Shown: positions 32,318-43,902 of the stretch, piece by piece
Numbering within the stretch: position 1 is the first letter of the stretch
How the letters are laid out: the number at the start of each line of letters is the position of its first letter
Source of the DNA: Sepiola atlantica
Lineage: Eukaryota > Mollusca > Cephalopoda > Sepiida > Sepiolidae
Length of the DNA stretch: 64,000 nucleotides
Assembly: GCA_963556195.1 (NCBI GenBank)
Contig: OY744535.1
Location: 92,132,853 to 92,196,852 of the forward strand
Direction: 5' to 3'
The notes under the pieces: generated by a model
What the model saw: only the letters and a program-made list of their open reading frames with translations
Told to the model about the DNA's origin: nothing
Database searches by the model: none
Position numbers and translations under genes: made by a program

Positions 32318-32789
32318 TAATCGAGATAAAGTTTGTGTCAACAGGGTAAAATCCGGAAAAATGCTACTGTGTCTATATAATAGTACTCAATAATAAATAG
32401 AACTATTTATATATAATAGTAGTGTATTTATATACACATATCGTGGCTACGTTTTGGTACATTTTAAATTGTAGCTTTTGTAAGCTCGATTTCCTCAGGC
32501 GTAGAGGATAGTTTGTCGTAATTTGTAATCATTTGAGAATACCAGAATATGCGAGAAGACTCTCTGCTTATCTTGGCGTTTATTCTATTCGCCATAGACT
32601 TCTCCATCCCACTGGACTAAGGTAATGCCAGTTCAGAAAATATGTGTTTGTGGATTGCGCAACCCGTGCTTCACATGATATCTGTGTTTTTTTACACTGA
32701 ACAGAGGTCTCAACAGCCGTCTTCTTTTTTCTTAAAGCTGTAATAATGTGACAAATAAAAAAGAATAGAATGAGTCTTTGTTGATTTAT

Positions 32790-32790
<1 letters not shown>
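32316..32790. other. AT-rich sequence, no gene seen
   Basis: Nothing coding or RNA-like recognised. Confidence 0.45.

Positions 32791-32842
<52 letters not shown>
32791..32842. repeat. (TA)n microsatellite
   Basis: TA tract. Confidence 0.97.
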
Positions 32843-32843
<1 letters not shown>

Positions 32844-33423
32844 ATATATATCAATGTAAAAATACCTTTGTATATACAAAGGGTTTAATATTACGAAAAT
32901 CTCATAAAATCGTAAGCTCCTGTTATGAGGAGTTCGAATACAATTTGAAAAAATATTTTCTACACAGATGCACATGCTGTCACCATACGTCGTTTTTTCC
33001 TAGTTAAAACTGCTACATCAAATCTTCGCCATGTACATATTTATTAATACATTTCTGGCATTTGGGTGATTCATGCATCTGCAGTAAATTGTTATATTAG
33101 CATTTGATACGTTTTCCAGCGTAAAGTAAATAATGGCCTTCTTACTGTGTTTTCTGTCTTTGTTGTGCACTGTAATGCCGTGTGCAACCGAGCGACGTTT
33201 TTTTCGCCATTACAACCCGACAGGCGAATGTTTACTGAGATATTACTATACCCTGGGTGAGGTACGGGTCGGCAGCATCAGGTTCCAAGGGTTTCGAATC
33301 ACATTTCAGTTTTTGCTATATTATCGTTCATGTTGGATTATTTTTTATTGTTATTTTGTCGTAAATATTTCAAATACACGAAAGCAAAAAGAGGCAAATT
33401 AGGTAGAAATAAATCATCGCCTC
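32843..33423. other. Intergenic sequence, no supported gene
   Basis: An 89-residue open frame at 33133-33402 starts with a hydrophobic, signal-like segment, but it has no recognisable domain and no support. Confidence 0.4.
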
Positions 33424-34640
33424 CCTCTGAAAAAGATCTTGGAACTGACAAGAGACCTTACATACATCATCAAATCCATCTTTAAAAAAACAGGCGCTTT
33501 TATGTTACCCTGAACAACAAATAAAGTCGATGGTATCAACAAAAGAATGGTGTACCTTAAGGTAGTGTGCCGGCTCCATAATCGTACAGCATCTACACTA
33601 ATGATTAACCAATGGACCAGAAGACTGATCGGTTCATCTATGCTGACGACATTTGCGCTACATCCCAAGAGAGTATGTTTGAATCAGTAGAAACAAACCT
33701 CAACTCAGCCTTAGATGAGCTACTCCTCTACTGCGAGAGAAACCACCTGCATGCAAATACTGCAAACACTCTAATATCCTCGTTTGATCTAAGGAACCAG
33801 GAGGCAAACCGACCCCTAAACATCACGTGGTCTGGAACAGAACTTGAGAATCGCACTAACCGTCTTGGCGTAACCCTGGGATGTACCCTTTGATTTTAGG
33901 AAGATGTAAAGAAGGAAAAATGGAAGTCAGCTTCCGGAACAACATCCAACGGAAACTGATCAACTCCAAGTGTGCAGCTACAGCACACACACTAGTATGT
34001 ACTGCCTTACCTCTGTGATATTCCTCTGCGGAGTATGCTTGTCCTAGTTGGGAGATATCACCGCATGCCAAAAAACTAGACACTGCAGTTAAAAAACACC
34101 TGCCGCTTGATTACTGGCTTCCTGACACCTACCAGCTGAACAAACTGCATCTCATCACTGACATTGCCCCTACAGATGTGAGACAGGAAGTTGTCAACAG
34201 AGTAGATATCACAAAGGCCTTCAGTGATGAACGCCATCTTCTTCATGGACGTGAACGAACGGTCCAACGATGAAGTCAAGGAAAAGCTTCCTCAGCCATG
34301 TCGAACCCCTAACAAAATCTCAGGAAGAGACCAGACTACAGCTGGTGACCAGATGGCTAGAGCATGCCCCCCCCTCTTCTACTGACATAGGAATCCCCCC
34401 GTTTTATGTCCTCCCTATCGGTTCAGAATCATCCTGGCTCTAGTGGAAAACACTCAACCGCCTGAGAATTGGATTGGGATGATCAAAAGTTGCTATGACT
34501 AGATGGAGCTACCAAATGACCCAACTATCTGCGAATGTGGAGAGGAGAACTATACGATGTGACACTGCCTTGTCTGCCTTCTACTTCCCAGACGGGGCAG
34601 CTTGAAAGATCCTGTAGAATACAACAATAATGCAAAAAAA
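33424..34640 (+). pseudogene. Jockey-like LINE reverse transcriptase fragment
   Basis: Recognisable pieces in shifting frames: a palm-domain segment about 33520-33600 resembling the conserved PQGS region; FIYADD at 33636-33653, the catalytic YxDD; then thumb and C-terminal pieces with TWSGTELENR (33828) and DYWLPDTYQLNKLHL (34110). Several frameshifts and stops break it. I call it Jockey-like from the wording of the RT motifs; the clade is uncertain. A (GAA)n-rich end follows at about 34690-34720. Confidence 0.82.
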
Positions 34641-34815
34641 GTGTAAAAAAGTGAGAAGCTGTTGTAGACGACATGCTTCGAAGACACGAAAAGAAGAAGA
34701 AGAAGATGAAGAAGAAGAACGAAATGGTTTCGTAATTGTACCGAATCTTTTTGCTTTGAAGAAATAATTAGTAAGGGGAATAATATCTTGGACATTGGAA
34801 TGTAGCACAATACTT

Positions 34816-34846
<31 letters not shown>
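34816..34846. repeat. (TA)n microsatellite
   Basis: Short TA tract just before the 1.3 kb repeat. Confidence 0.95.
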
Positions 34847-34847
<1 letters not shown>

Positions 34848-34852
34848 TTTTT

Positions 34853-36206
34853 CCACCTTGGAGACTCCCACTCCGGATATCCTCTCTAGGTCTTGTTTTC
34901 CTTTTTCTTTTTCCTTATTCTAATTTCCATTCTTGAGCTCCAATCTTATCGACTTTTCCCTCATTCTATTATTAGTATCTTATTTTTTAATTTTTTAATT
35001 TTTTAATTTTTTAATTTTTTAATTTTTTTATTTTATTTTATTTTATTTTTTATTCTTTCGGTCAATCCTCAATTTTCCCTGCGAGCTTAAGACTAATCTT
35101 ATTATCTATTTTTCATTCTTTACTCTTTTATTTTCTTATTTCTACTTTTTATACTATTTTTATCTTTATTTTTTATCTTTACTCTTTTAATTTTTAACTC
35201 ATTTTCCTAGTCCTACCCTTCATATATATCTTGCCTCATTGTTTATATCTAAGGTCATTTGATTAAACTTCTAAACCCCCGAACTCTGTTCTTATACATA
35301 TTCTGATATTTTAACCCCTTATCCTAACATTCGTTAACTTACCCCCACTTCTTTCTTTTCCTTTTCTAGTTGAATCCTAATTCGCCTAACTTCCAATTTC
35401 AACTTTATGTTTCACCCCCCTACTTTCACACTCTTAGTTTTATCCGCATTCCTTCACCGCATCGCTCCCTTTCTCCTCCCCCCTCTCTTTCCTCGTACCC
35501 GTCCCTTTCTCCTCCCACATTCCACTTACCCGTTTTCTCCCTTGCCCATTGGTCGCATATTATACTCTTGTTTTCACTGTCTCTGCTTTTCTTTATTTAT
35601 AGCCGGCTTTCTCAACTGGGCAGACTTTAAATATTCTCACTGCCCCTTTTTCCACTTTAAAACACTTTCCTTTGTCATCTCTGCCCGGGAAGTTTCTTTA
35701 ATGGCGAATATTTTACATCTTAATCTCCTCTGACGCCTGCCAGCATCATCGAATGTACCTCTTATTGGACTTTTTACCCTTCCTGGATTTTCTATTTTCG
35801 CCGTACCTGAAGTTGTGGCTTCTTGGAGTTTAACTTTGAAACTTCTCTCATTACTTCTCGTGCCTCTAACGACCTACCTATCTACATCGTATCCTCTCCG
35901 CTGGACTCTTCGACACCGGACTTTTTGGCAATCGGACATTTGCTTGCACCCTGGCACAGTTTTGCCCTACGTTTCCTTCCCTACAATTTTTATTTTATTT
36001 CATTTTTTCAAATTTTAAATCTTGGCCATTGCCAACTTATCTATCCCAGCGACTTCCTCTGATGATAAGATTTTGATCTTTGAAAAGCCTGGCTTAAGGA
36101 AAATTTAACTTGAATAAATTGCCTTTTTGCGGATTATACCTTGCTTTGAACTTTTGAATTGAATTTTGATTTGGCTTTTGCTTTCTCTAATTCCTTTCCA
36201 CTCTCC

Positions 36207-36209
<3 letters not shown>
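34853..36209 (+). mobile_element. 1.3 kb non-coding repeat ending in a hammerhead (copy 1)
   Basis: This aligns along its length with 52596-53852: both begin CCACCTTGG, share a pyrimidine-rich body, and end with a hammerhead, an AATTGAATTGAATT stretch and CTCTAATTCCTTTCCA. It has no open frame with recognisable protein content. A TA tract follows directly. A non-autonomous retroelement is the best guess; a Penelope-like relationship is possible because such elements carry hammerheads. Confidence 0.75.
36054..36101 (+). ncRNA. Hammerhead ribozyme motif (copy 1 of the 1.3 kb repeat)
   Basis: Stem I TTCCT/AGGAA; CTGATGA at 36059-36065; stem II AAGAT/ATCTT with a T-T at its base; GAAA; stem III AAGC/GCTT; NUH is TTA. 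Identical to the motif at 53695 and, inverted, at 52360. Confidence 0.75.

Positions 36210-36283
<74 letters not shown>
36210..36283. repeat. (TA)n microsatellite
   Basis: TA tract at the 3' end of the 1.3 kb repeat. Confidence 0.98.
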
Positions 36284-36289
<6 letters not shown>

Positions 36290-36290
36290 A

Positions 36291-36429
36291 GCTTAATTGC
36301 CATAAATATATTTTCATAACTTACTACCTAGCTCTACTTACGTATCGAGCACTGTTGAAGTAAATGTTGGAAATTGATGCATAAAAAATTATATCCCCTA
36401 ATAAAATTTTATGTGGATACATGAAATAG

Positions 36430-36432
<3 letters not shown>
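36291..36432. repeat. TA-bounded short repeat (copy 1)
   Basis: About 140 bp starting GCTTAATTGCCATAAATA; a close copy lies at 51589-51731. Both are followed by (TA)n. Confidence 0.85.

Positions 36433-36468
<36 letters not shown>
36432..36468. repeat. (TA)n microsatellite
   Basis: TA tract. Confidence 0.96.
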
Positions 36469-36469
<1 letters not shown>

Positions 36470-36470
<1 letters not shown>

Positions 36471-36901
36471 TTTTTGAAGGTTTACCAAAACATTTCGTCC
36501 AAGAAATCATTCATCACAACAAAATACTTTTTCCTTTCATAGTTTATTTATTTTTAAGATTTTTCAAAGTTAAAGAATTTTTCCCTACACGTGTTCTCTA
36601 CTCAAGCAGGTTCTTGCTTGGCAGTTCATCAGGAGAATTATATACCTGGAATAAGACCCCAACAACTGACAATACCCAATGTGGTGTTGCCCTAATTGAG
36701 GCCATTTAAGAAGAGAAACCTCTTAAGAAAGTAGTTCAAGAAATGTTCACAGTATGGTTGCTACTATGCATACCCACAAGAAATTAGTTCCAATGCAGTC
36801 GAAAAGAATCGGGAACAATGTGCGAGAATACACGTCCTCATTGGGAGGCACAACGATGAAAGTATCCCCCCCAAACAAAAACAAAATCGTCAACACACAA
36901 T

Positions 36902-36902
<1 letters not shown>
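36470..36902. other. Intergenic sequence, no gene seen
   Basis: No coding sequence recognised. Confidence 0.45.

Positions 36903-36959
<57 letters not shown>
36903..36959. repeat. (TA)n microsatellite
   Basis: TA tract. Confidence 0.97.
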
Positions 36960-36962
<3 letters not shown>

Positions 36963-37205
36963 GAAGGTTTATAACTAAAACATAACTTTTAGAGAATTAG
37001 ACCTATTGTGAGATGAGGAAAGCTCAATATACTGAATTTACCAATTACATTTGAACCCTATACAACTTGGATCTCCGTGTTTGGTGACTTTCATTTACAC
37101 ACCCGTTTGAACTTTTAAAAACTTTTTGAAAATAACTTTTTAAAAAAAACCTTTTCCAAATTTTGAATATTGACTGTTCTTATCTGTCAACTTATCAATC
37201 ACTAC

Positions 37206-37253
37206 TTCCTCTGATGATAAGATTTTGATCCTTGAAAAGCCTGGCTTAAGGAA
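37206..37253 (+). ncRNA. Hammerhead ribozyme motif (slightly decayed)
   Basis: Same layout as 53695 (TTCCT/AGGAA, CTGATGA, GAAA, AAGC/GCTT) but stem II has a T-to-C change producing a mismatch. Only the hammerhead and its near flanks of the 1.3 kb repeat remain here. Confidence 0.6.
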
Positions 37254-37368
37254 TGCAATTGAAAGAGAAGAAGAAGAAATATTTTTATTTACTAAATGCT
37301 CCTTGTCCTGAACAAATGAAGATATCAATCTGTTTCCATTTACAGGTCTAACTATTTTTCATTGTCTC

Positions 37369-37373
<5 letters not shown>

Positions 37374-37447
<74 letters not shown>
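37374..37447. repeat. (TA)n microsatellite
   Basis: TA tract. Confidence 0.98.
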
Positions 37448-37449
<2 letters not shown>

Positions 37450-37870
37450 TAGAGATAAGCGATGAGACTAAAAAATTGTAAAGATATAATATTTATTAGT
37501 ACATCAAAAGTTCAGAGCAAGGAGCCTCATATCCTTAATCCATGGATTTTCAAAGATAAACTCTTTTCTTCAACGCTTGGATGAGTCTGTGTTTGTAATT
37601 TTCTTGAGAGGGGATGGGGATATTTTTAGCTGAAAGTGGGAGAAATTCTTTGCTGAACATATCAGGATAGATAGAAGAAGCTCGACCTTACGGGAACTTA
37701 AATAATATTTAAATGTTGAATTAAATTAAAGATAATTGAATTATCGTTTAATAATTACCTATCGTGATAATATAAAGCTCAATATATTGAATAGAGCAAT
37801 CAATTCTAGAGATAAAAGATGATAATAAAAAATTGTAAATATACAAAATTTATTAGAACATATATATAGA
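37448..37870. repeat. Diverged direct duplication with a hammerhead remnant
   Basis: 37449-37505 (TCTAGAGATAAGCGATGAGA) recurs at 37804-37860. On the minus strand at 37530-37575 a TTGAAGA, an AAGA-type stem, GAAA and a palindromic AATCCATGGATT mirror the hammerhead layout with a damaged first core base. Confidence 0.6.
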
Positions 37871-37899
37871 TGTACATTATTAATTTTTTATTTACACAC

Positions 37900-38020
37900 A
37901 CATGTACAAAATTTGCGACACTGGCATGTCGATGTTATCGATCAACAACTGTTATAAACTGAGATCTCATTAGACAGAGTTAAAGTCCGATCTTAACTTT
38001 AGATCATATTTGGAAAAAAT
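37900..38020. repeat. Half copy of the 26797 foldback
   Basis: One arm and the loop of the foldback at 26797-27018 recur here (TGCGACACTGGCATGTCGATG) without the second arm. Confidence 0.85.
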
Positions 38021-38357
38021 GAAATGGGCAGAACAATAATTATAGCTTATATAAAAAGCTAAACTATATTAACTGTTGGATAATCTATCAGGTTTCAATG
38101 CTGTCTCATGTGCCACGTTATTTTGCCGTGGTTTGTCTCTCGAGATATGCACACACGCATTTTGGTGCCCATCTCGTATCTTTTTCTATTCTTTCTTTCC
38201 CTGCATTCCCCCTTTAATGCGTCGACTTTTGGACCATATGCACTTTCTTCACACGAACATCACACATCTGCACCACTCCCCCATGCATAATATAAATGTG
38301 TATGGAAAATAAAAATAAAAAAAAATAAAAATTCTTTCAGCTTCTGATTATTTTTAC
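38021..38357. other. Intergenic sequence, no gene seen
   Basis: Two short overlapping open frames have no recognisable content. Confidence 0.4.
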
Positions 38358-38690
38358 AGAACGGAATTTGAAGATAAACGAAGATTAACGAAGATAAACG
38401 AAGATTAACGAAGATTAACGAAGATAAACGAAGATTAACGAAGATTAACGAAGATAAACGATAAACGATTAACGAAGATTAACGATAAACGAAGATTAAT
38501 GAAGATTAACGAAGATAAACGATTAACGAAGATAAACGATAAACGAAGATAAACGAAGATTAACGAAGATTAACGAAGATAAACGAAGATTAACGAAGAT
38601 TAACGATAAACGATAAACGAAGATAAACGAAGATAAACGAAGATTAACGAAGATTAACGAAGATACACGAAGATTAACGAAGATAAACTA
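38358..38690. repeat. 10-bp minisatellite
   Basis: Alternating AAGATTAACG and AAGATAAACG units with occasional shortened units (ATAAACG). Confidence 0.95.
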
Positions 38691-40386
38691 TCGCAATTTT
38701 AACCACGTACAGGCCAAAATCGATACACGTAAGGACCTCGGGCAATAACTAGACAATTAAATAAACAGTAAGAAAAAAAAACAAGCTATTTTAAACAACA
38801 AATAATTTATTGAAGAAAAAGAAAATAGGTAAAATGAGTTCGGCAGAAAGTCATTGTTCAAAGTTCACTTCATAGACTGAATTTAAGTTCCGATGGACAC
38901 ACGGAAAGGCTGCATAAATAAAGTCCTAATTATGCTGCCCGAAGGCTTATTAACTTTGCTAGGAAAGACATGTCAGAAAAAAGAGAAAACTTACTTGAAA
39001 GAATTTTGTTAGTAAAATAAAAAAATACCAGAAGAATATAGAAAAGTCCTTTTTGTTCGCGCTGTTTGTTTCCTTTGATTGTTCATTTTTTTTTATTGAC
39101 ATCGCATCGTTTCTTCGATCGACTCCTTTTGAGAATAGTGGCACTCTTCCACGTCAACTCTTCATTTGGAGACATCTTTCGGAACACACTTCGTTTTGTC
39201 TTTTCCAAAGGCACATTTGCCTTTCAAATGAATAACTTCCTTGTTTCTGTTTTTAGAATTCAGTGGACTTCTCCGTCCAACGTAAATATTCAACCTCGAA
39301 CACTAGTTGAAACTCCAACTTCTTTGAAGATTTTTACAGGCATGCTCTCTACATATTCCTGTTTTAACATTCTTGTTTTTAGGACTTCTTCATGTCCGAG
39401 TTGAGTCGACCGACCTCTTCACCTCGAGATCGTTTCAGCAACTAACTTGAATTTCGCGGTTATTTCAACGGCTTCCGGCGTCAAACGCCCACGCTTCAGA
39501 CACCGACACGTGCCATCAGCAGCAGTCATTCATTACAAGTTCTTAAAAAAGGGGGTTTTAGAAGAAGAAGAAAAGAAAAGAAGAAGAAGAAGAAGAAGAA
39601 GAAGAAAATAAATTTCTGACAAAACCACGATCAAAAAAGGTAGACAGAAATACAGAACAATAAATACCTATGAGAAAAGTTAACTCATTTGAAATTCGAA
39701 AGACGTCGGGAGAATTGAGCTTTCAAATACAGTACAATACTCAAATTTAATAGAAGTAATAGTATAGTTTCGGCTTCAGACAGACATATACCAAATCTAC
39801 TTCAGCAATAGATTGAATTAATTAGTTAATATTGCACCAGTACATCAACCCCATCGTGCCAGAGATATATGGATCATACCATTTCGCAATGGTATTAGTT
39901 AAAATTAGGCAGTAGCCTAGACTCGAACCCTGAACGTTGAGTCAAAAATCCGCGCTTGTTCCCATTGGTAAGCACATGAGAGTTTTCAAGTATACATTAT
40001 GGTCTTTTTACTATCTTGCATGTGAAGTGTTTGATCAACAAGATTAAGTGTCTGCCTCTATGTATTGTCCATTTTGACAGCCTATTTGTCGAATAAAGTA
40101 AAAAAAGTTTTTAAACTCAGACCATTATTGAAAGAAAAGTCAGCAACACAGAGCAATAGATCCATTTGAAGAAATGGTTGCATCACCCATTGAAGATTCT
40201 GAAGACGTCATGAACATCAAACAGTTGACAATCATCAGTATGGAAAAACTTCGTAATATATGGATGAGAAGAGGTGGAATATTTGAGAAATTAAAGTTGT
40301 ATTAAAACTTGGCGAAAACAGTTTTACGATACAACTGCGAAACTTGTCTTTGACGGAGAAAAAAGAACATAAGCTAGACATTTTGT
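38691..40386. other. Long stretch without a recognised gene
   Basis: Open frames such as 39066-39404 have no recognisable domain. A (GAA)n tract lies at about 39558-39605. 38900-38960 faintly resembles a LINE ORF2 end but is too decayed to call. Confidence 0.45.
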
Positions 40387-40387
40387 A

Positions 40388-40551
40388 AAATTTGGTATAT
40401 TCGGACTACTGTTCTCATCTTGGGCGTTTTTATCACAACGTTTCGGCCGATGTAACCTCTGACCATCTTCAGGTTTACCTTGTCGAACTCGAACGAAACG
40501 TTGTGATAAAAGTACCCAAGATGAGGACAGTAGTCCGAATATACCAAATTC
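40388..40551. repeat. Foldback element with hammerhead-like core
   Basis: Arms 40388-40447 and 40494-40551 are inverted copies. The minus strand reads CTGAAGA, then GGTC/GGCC pairing, then GAAACG, similar to a hammerhead up to stem III. A relative occurs at 58085-58180. Confidence 0.8.
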
Positions 40552-40865
40552 TACAAATTATCAACCTTAAAAATTCCGAAACATAAGCTAGACAGTCTCC
40601 ATATACAACAGTTGCGACTTCTGGTATGGAATCAGTACCTTCATTGCATCTCCCACAAAAAAATCGTACAGCAGATCTCAATAATATCATTTTTGTGTTT
40701 ATTCTGAAAGAACTATTAAAACTACTTGAATATATTCCACGGATGGTTCCAGAAACCCAAGCCATTAACTTTCGCTTTGAAAACACCGACTCCAAAAGTT
40801 CATAGGTAACCCGAGAAATCTATAACGCCAACGCTACACCTAGACACCGAAAGAACAAGAAGATT

Positions 40866-41041
40866 AGATTTAGAAGCCATTTTGTTTTTATTTCGGTCTG
40901 CGATTTCGTCTTTTCTTTAACGGATTTTATTAACTGGAATCCAAAAATAATTGAAAGGTTTTAATACTAGATTTACAGATCGCGTTGTAAAAGGTTTATG
41001 CTTCAGGATGAACTAAGGAAGTTTAGTTAACAATGATTTTT
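40866..41041. repeat. Dispersed repeat, copy 2, left part
   Basis: Homologous to 30241-30398 and interrupted here by the 28-bp array. Confidence 0.75.
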
Positions 41042-42388
41042 AAAGTTGAATTAATTCTTTACGTAAAACAAAGTTGAATTAATTCTTTACGTAAAACAAA
41101 GTTGAATTAATTCTTTACGTAAAACAAAGTTGAATTAATTCTTTACGTAAAACAAAGTTGAATTAATTCTTTACGTAAAACAAAGTTGAATTAATTCTTT
41201 ACGTAAAACAAAGTTGAATTAATTCTTTACGTAAAACAAAGTTGAATTAATTCTTTATGTAAAACTAAGTTGAATTAATTCTTTACGTAAAACAAAGTTG
41301 AATTAATTCTTTACGTAAAACAAAGTTGAATTAATTCTTTACGTAAAACAAAGTTGAATTAATTCTTTACGTAAAACAAAGTTGAATTAATTCTTCACGT
41401 AAAACAAAGTTGAATTAATTCTTTACGTAAAACAAAGTTGAATTAATTCTTTACGTAAAACAAAGTTGAATTAATTCTTTACGTAAAACAAAGTTGAATT
41501 AATTCTTTACGTAAAACAAAGTTGAATTAATTCTTTACGTAAAACAAAGTTGAATTAATTCTTTACGTAAAACAAAGTTGAATTAATTCTTTACGTAAAA
41601 CAAAGTTGAATTAATACTTTACGTAAAACAAAGTTGAATTAATATTTTACGTAAAACAAAGTTGAATTAATTCTTTACGTAAAACAAAGTTGAATTAATT
41701 CTTTACGTAAAACAAAGTTGAATTAATTCTTTACGTAAAACAAAGTTGAATTAATTCTTTACGTAAAACAAAGTTGAATTAATTCTTTACGTAAAACAAA
41801 GTTGAATTAATTCTTTACGTAAAACAAAGTTGAATTAATTCTTTACGTAAAACAAAGTTGAATTAATTCTTTACGTAAAACAAAGTTGAATTAATTCTTT
41901 ACGTAAAACAAAGTTGAATTAATTCTTTACGTAAAACAAAGTTGAATTAATTCTTTACGTAAAACAAAGTTGAATTAATTCTTTACGTAAAACAAAGTTG
42001 AATTAATATTTTACGTAAAACAAAGTTGAATTAATTCTTTACGTAAAACAAAGTTGAATTAATTCTTTACGTAAAACAAAGTTGAATTAATTCTTTACGT
42101 AAAACAAAGTTGAATTAATTCTTTACGTAAAACAAAGTTGAATTAATTCTTTACGTAAAACAAAGTTGAATTAATTCTTTACGTAAAACAAAGTTGAATT
42201 AATTCTTTACGTAAAACAAAGTTGAATTAATTCTTTACGTAAAACAAAGTTGAATTAATTCTTTACGTAAAACAAAGTTGAATTAATTCTTTACGTAAAA
42301 CAAAGTTGAATTAATTCTTTACGTAAAACAAAGTTGAATTAATTCTTTACGTAAAACAAAGTTGAATTAATTCTTTACGTAAAACAAG
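41042..42388. repeat. 28-bp minisatellite, about 48 copies
   Basis: Units of 28 bp (AAAGTTGAATTAATTCTTTACGTAAAAC split as AAAGTTGAATTAATTC then TTTACGTAAAAC) are almost identical; a few carry single changes (near 41262, 41395, 41617, 41643, 42008). Each unit holds two adjacent perfect 10-bp palindromes, GAATTAATTC and TTTACGTAAA. The homologous repeat at 30399-30426 has one unit only. Confidence 0.97.
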
Positions 42389-42627
42389 ATAAACTTGCGG
42401 ATGTCATTATATAATGTTTCTGTTTACACATCATATTTTTCAAGAGAAAAAAGCCATTTTGACGTCCTCGACTTCTAAGTGCGCCAAACAAAGAGTGACA
42501 ATGAGCCAGCAGCAATATTGAAATACGGGGGATTTAAAAATAATCTTAATAACGGTATTTCCCCCGTTAGGTTACATTGTAGCAGGGAGTGGAAGATTCA
42601 ATGAAAGGTTCAGTAAGAGGTTACAAG
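42389..42627. repeat. Dispersed repeat, copy 2, right part
   Basis: Homologous to 30427-30580 (TTTTTCAAGAGAAA, GCGCCAA). It runs to the TA where the mariner inserted. Confidence 0.7.
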
Positions 42628-42629
42628 TA

Positions 42630-43900
42630 CGAGGGGCGTTTAATAAGTAATGTCCCTGCCCCACTTCCAGTTGTTTGATCTAGATGAACTTTTGCATGTG
42701 TAATGATGTATATCTGTATGGGTTATGTTGCAAACAACAGCTCTGAACTAATTGTGGTTTCTGATTTACAGGTGTTTGAACTGAGTGCGTTACGAGATGG
42801 AGCCAGTTGAGTGTCGCGCAGTCATCCGGTTTTTGTATTTGAAAGGACGTACACCAAAAAAAACTTTTGATGAAATGAAAGAAACTGATGGTGATGATGC
42901 CCCATCATATGACCTTGTAAAACGCTGCATCGTGAATTCAAACATGAGCGGAAGTCTGTGGACCTAGTTGTCCCTCTTCTGCCATTAATGAGGCATCTGC
43001 CCGTCAAGTTGAGGCTGCCATTTTGGAAGATAGACACATTACTATTCGCCAAATAGCCCAAGAGGTCAAGATTAGTACAGGGTCTGTGGAAACTATCATT
43101 CATGACCATTTGCATATGCATAAGATGTCTGCCATATGGATTCCCAGGTTGCTCACATCTTTCCAGAAGCAAGAACGCGTCGAGTGCTCGAGGATGAATT
43201 TGGAGATGTGCCAAGAAGATGAGTCAACGTTTTTCAAAAGACTGATTACACAGGATGAAACTTGGGTGCATCACTATGATCCAGAGACCAAGGTCCAGTC
43301 CATGCAGTGAAAGCACTTGGACTCACCACCTCCAAAGAAGGCAAGGGTGCAGCCCTCCGCTGGCAAGGTAATGCGCACAGTCTTCTGCGACCAGGACGGA
43401 GTAGTGATGACAGATTTCCCGGCAAAGGGTACAAAAATTACAAGAGCTTATTACGCTTCACTTTTGATGAAATTAAAAGAAGCTATCAAAATCAAGAGGC
43501 GGGGCAAAATCAGCAAAGGTATCCTTCTCCTGTAGGACAACGCTCCGGTCCACAACTCTAATATCGCCAGATCAGAAGCACGGGAGTTTGGCTATGAAAT
43601 CCTCCACCATCCTCTTTACTCACCTGGCCTTGCACCCTCTGACTTTCATCTCTTCTTAGCCATGAAGTTGGTTTTGAAAGGAAAGTGTTTCCCAGATGAT
43701 GCAGCCGTGATTTCTGAAGTTACGACGTGGTTGGAGGACCAACCTGAGGTGTTCTACAAAAACGGTGTCCAGAGCTTCACCACACGATGGAAGAAATGCA
43801 TAACTCTGGGTGGTTCCTATTTAAAGAAAGACTAATACTGTGCCAAGTTTTATTAATCTACTGCTATGGGCCAGAATCATTACTTATTTAACGTCCCTCG
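42630..43900 (+). mobile_element. mariner transposon (inactive)
   Basis: A 1271-bp element between TA dinucleotides (42628-42629, 43901-43902), with inverted ends CGAGGGGCGTTTAATAAGTAATG and a matching right end. Size and TA duplication fit a mariner. Confidence 0.93.
42798..43834 (+). pseudogene. mariner transposase, DD34D, broken
   Basis: Starts MEPVECRAVIRFLYLKG. An N-terminal helix-turn-helix region (to about 43180) and a catalytic domain follow. The first Asp is in ITQDETWVHHYD (near 43245); the second in QDNAPVH (43537) and third in SPGLAPSDFHLF (near 43640) are 34 residues apart, the mariner spacing. It is broken by frameshifts near 42925 and 42985, a TGA at about 43308 and a TAG at about 43534. 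It cannot make transposase. Confidence 0.92.
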
Positions 43901-43902
43901 TA

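Noticed and set aside
33133..33402. Possible small secreted protein (89 residues, hydrophobic start)
   Set aside because: No cleavage context, no domain, AT-biased composition and repeats all around; no support beyond length.
38890..38990. LINE ORF2 fragment
   Set aside because: Only a few residues resemble the usual motif, with stops between them; too weak to list.
41042..42388. CRISPR-like regular array
   Set aside because: Units are contiguous 28-bp copies without unique spacers, in a eukaryotic context; it is a minisatellite.
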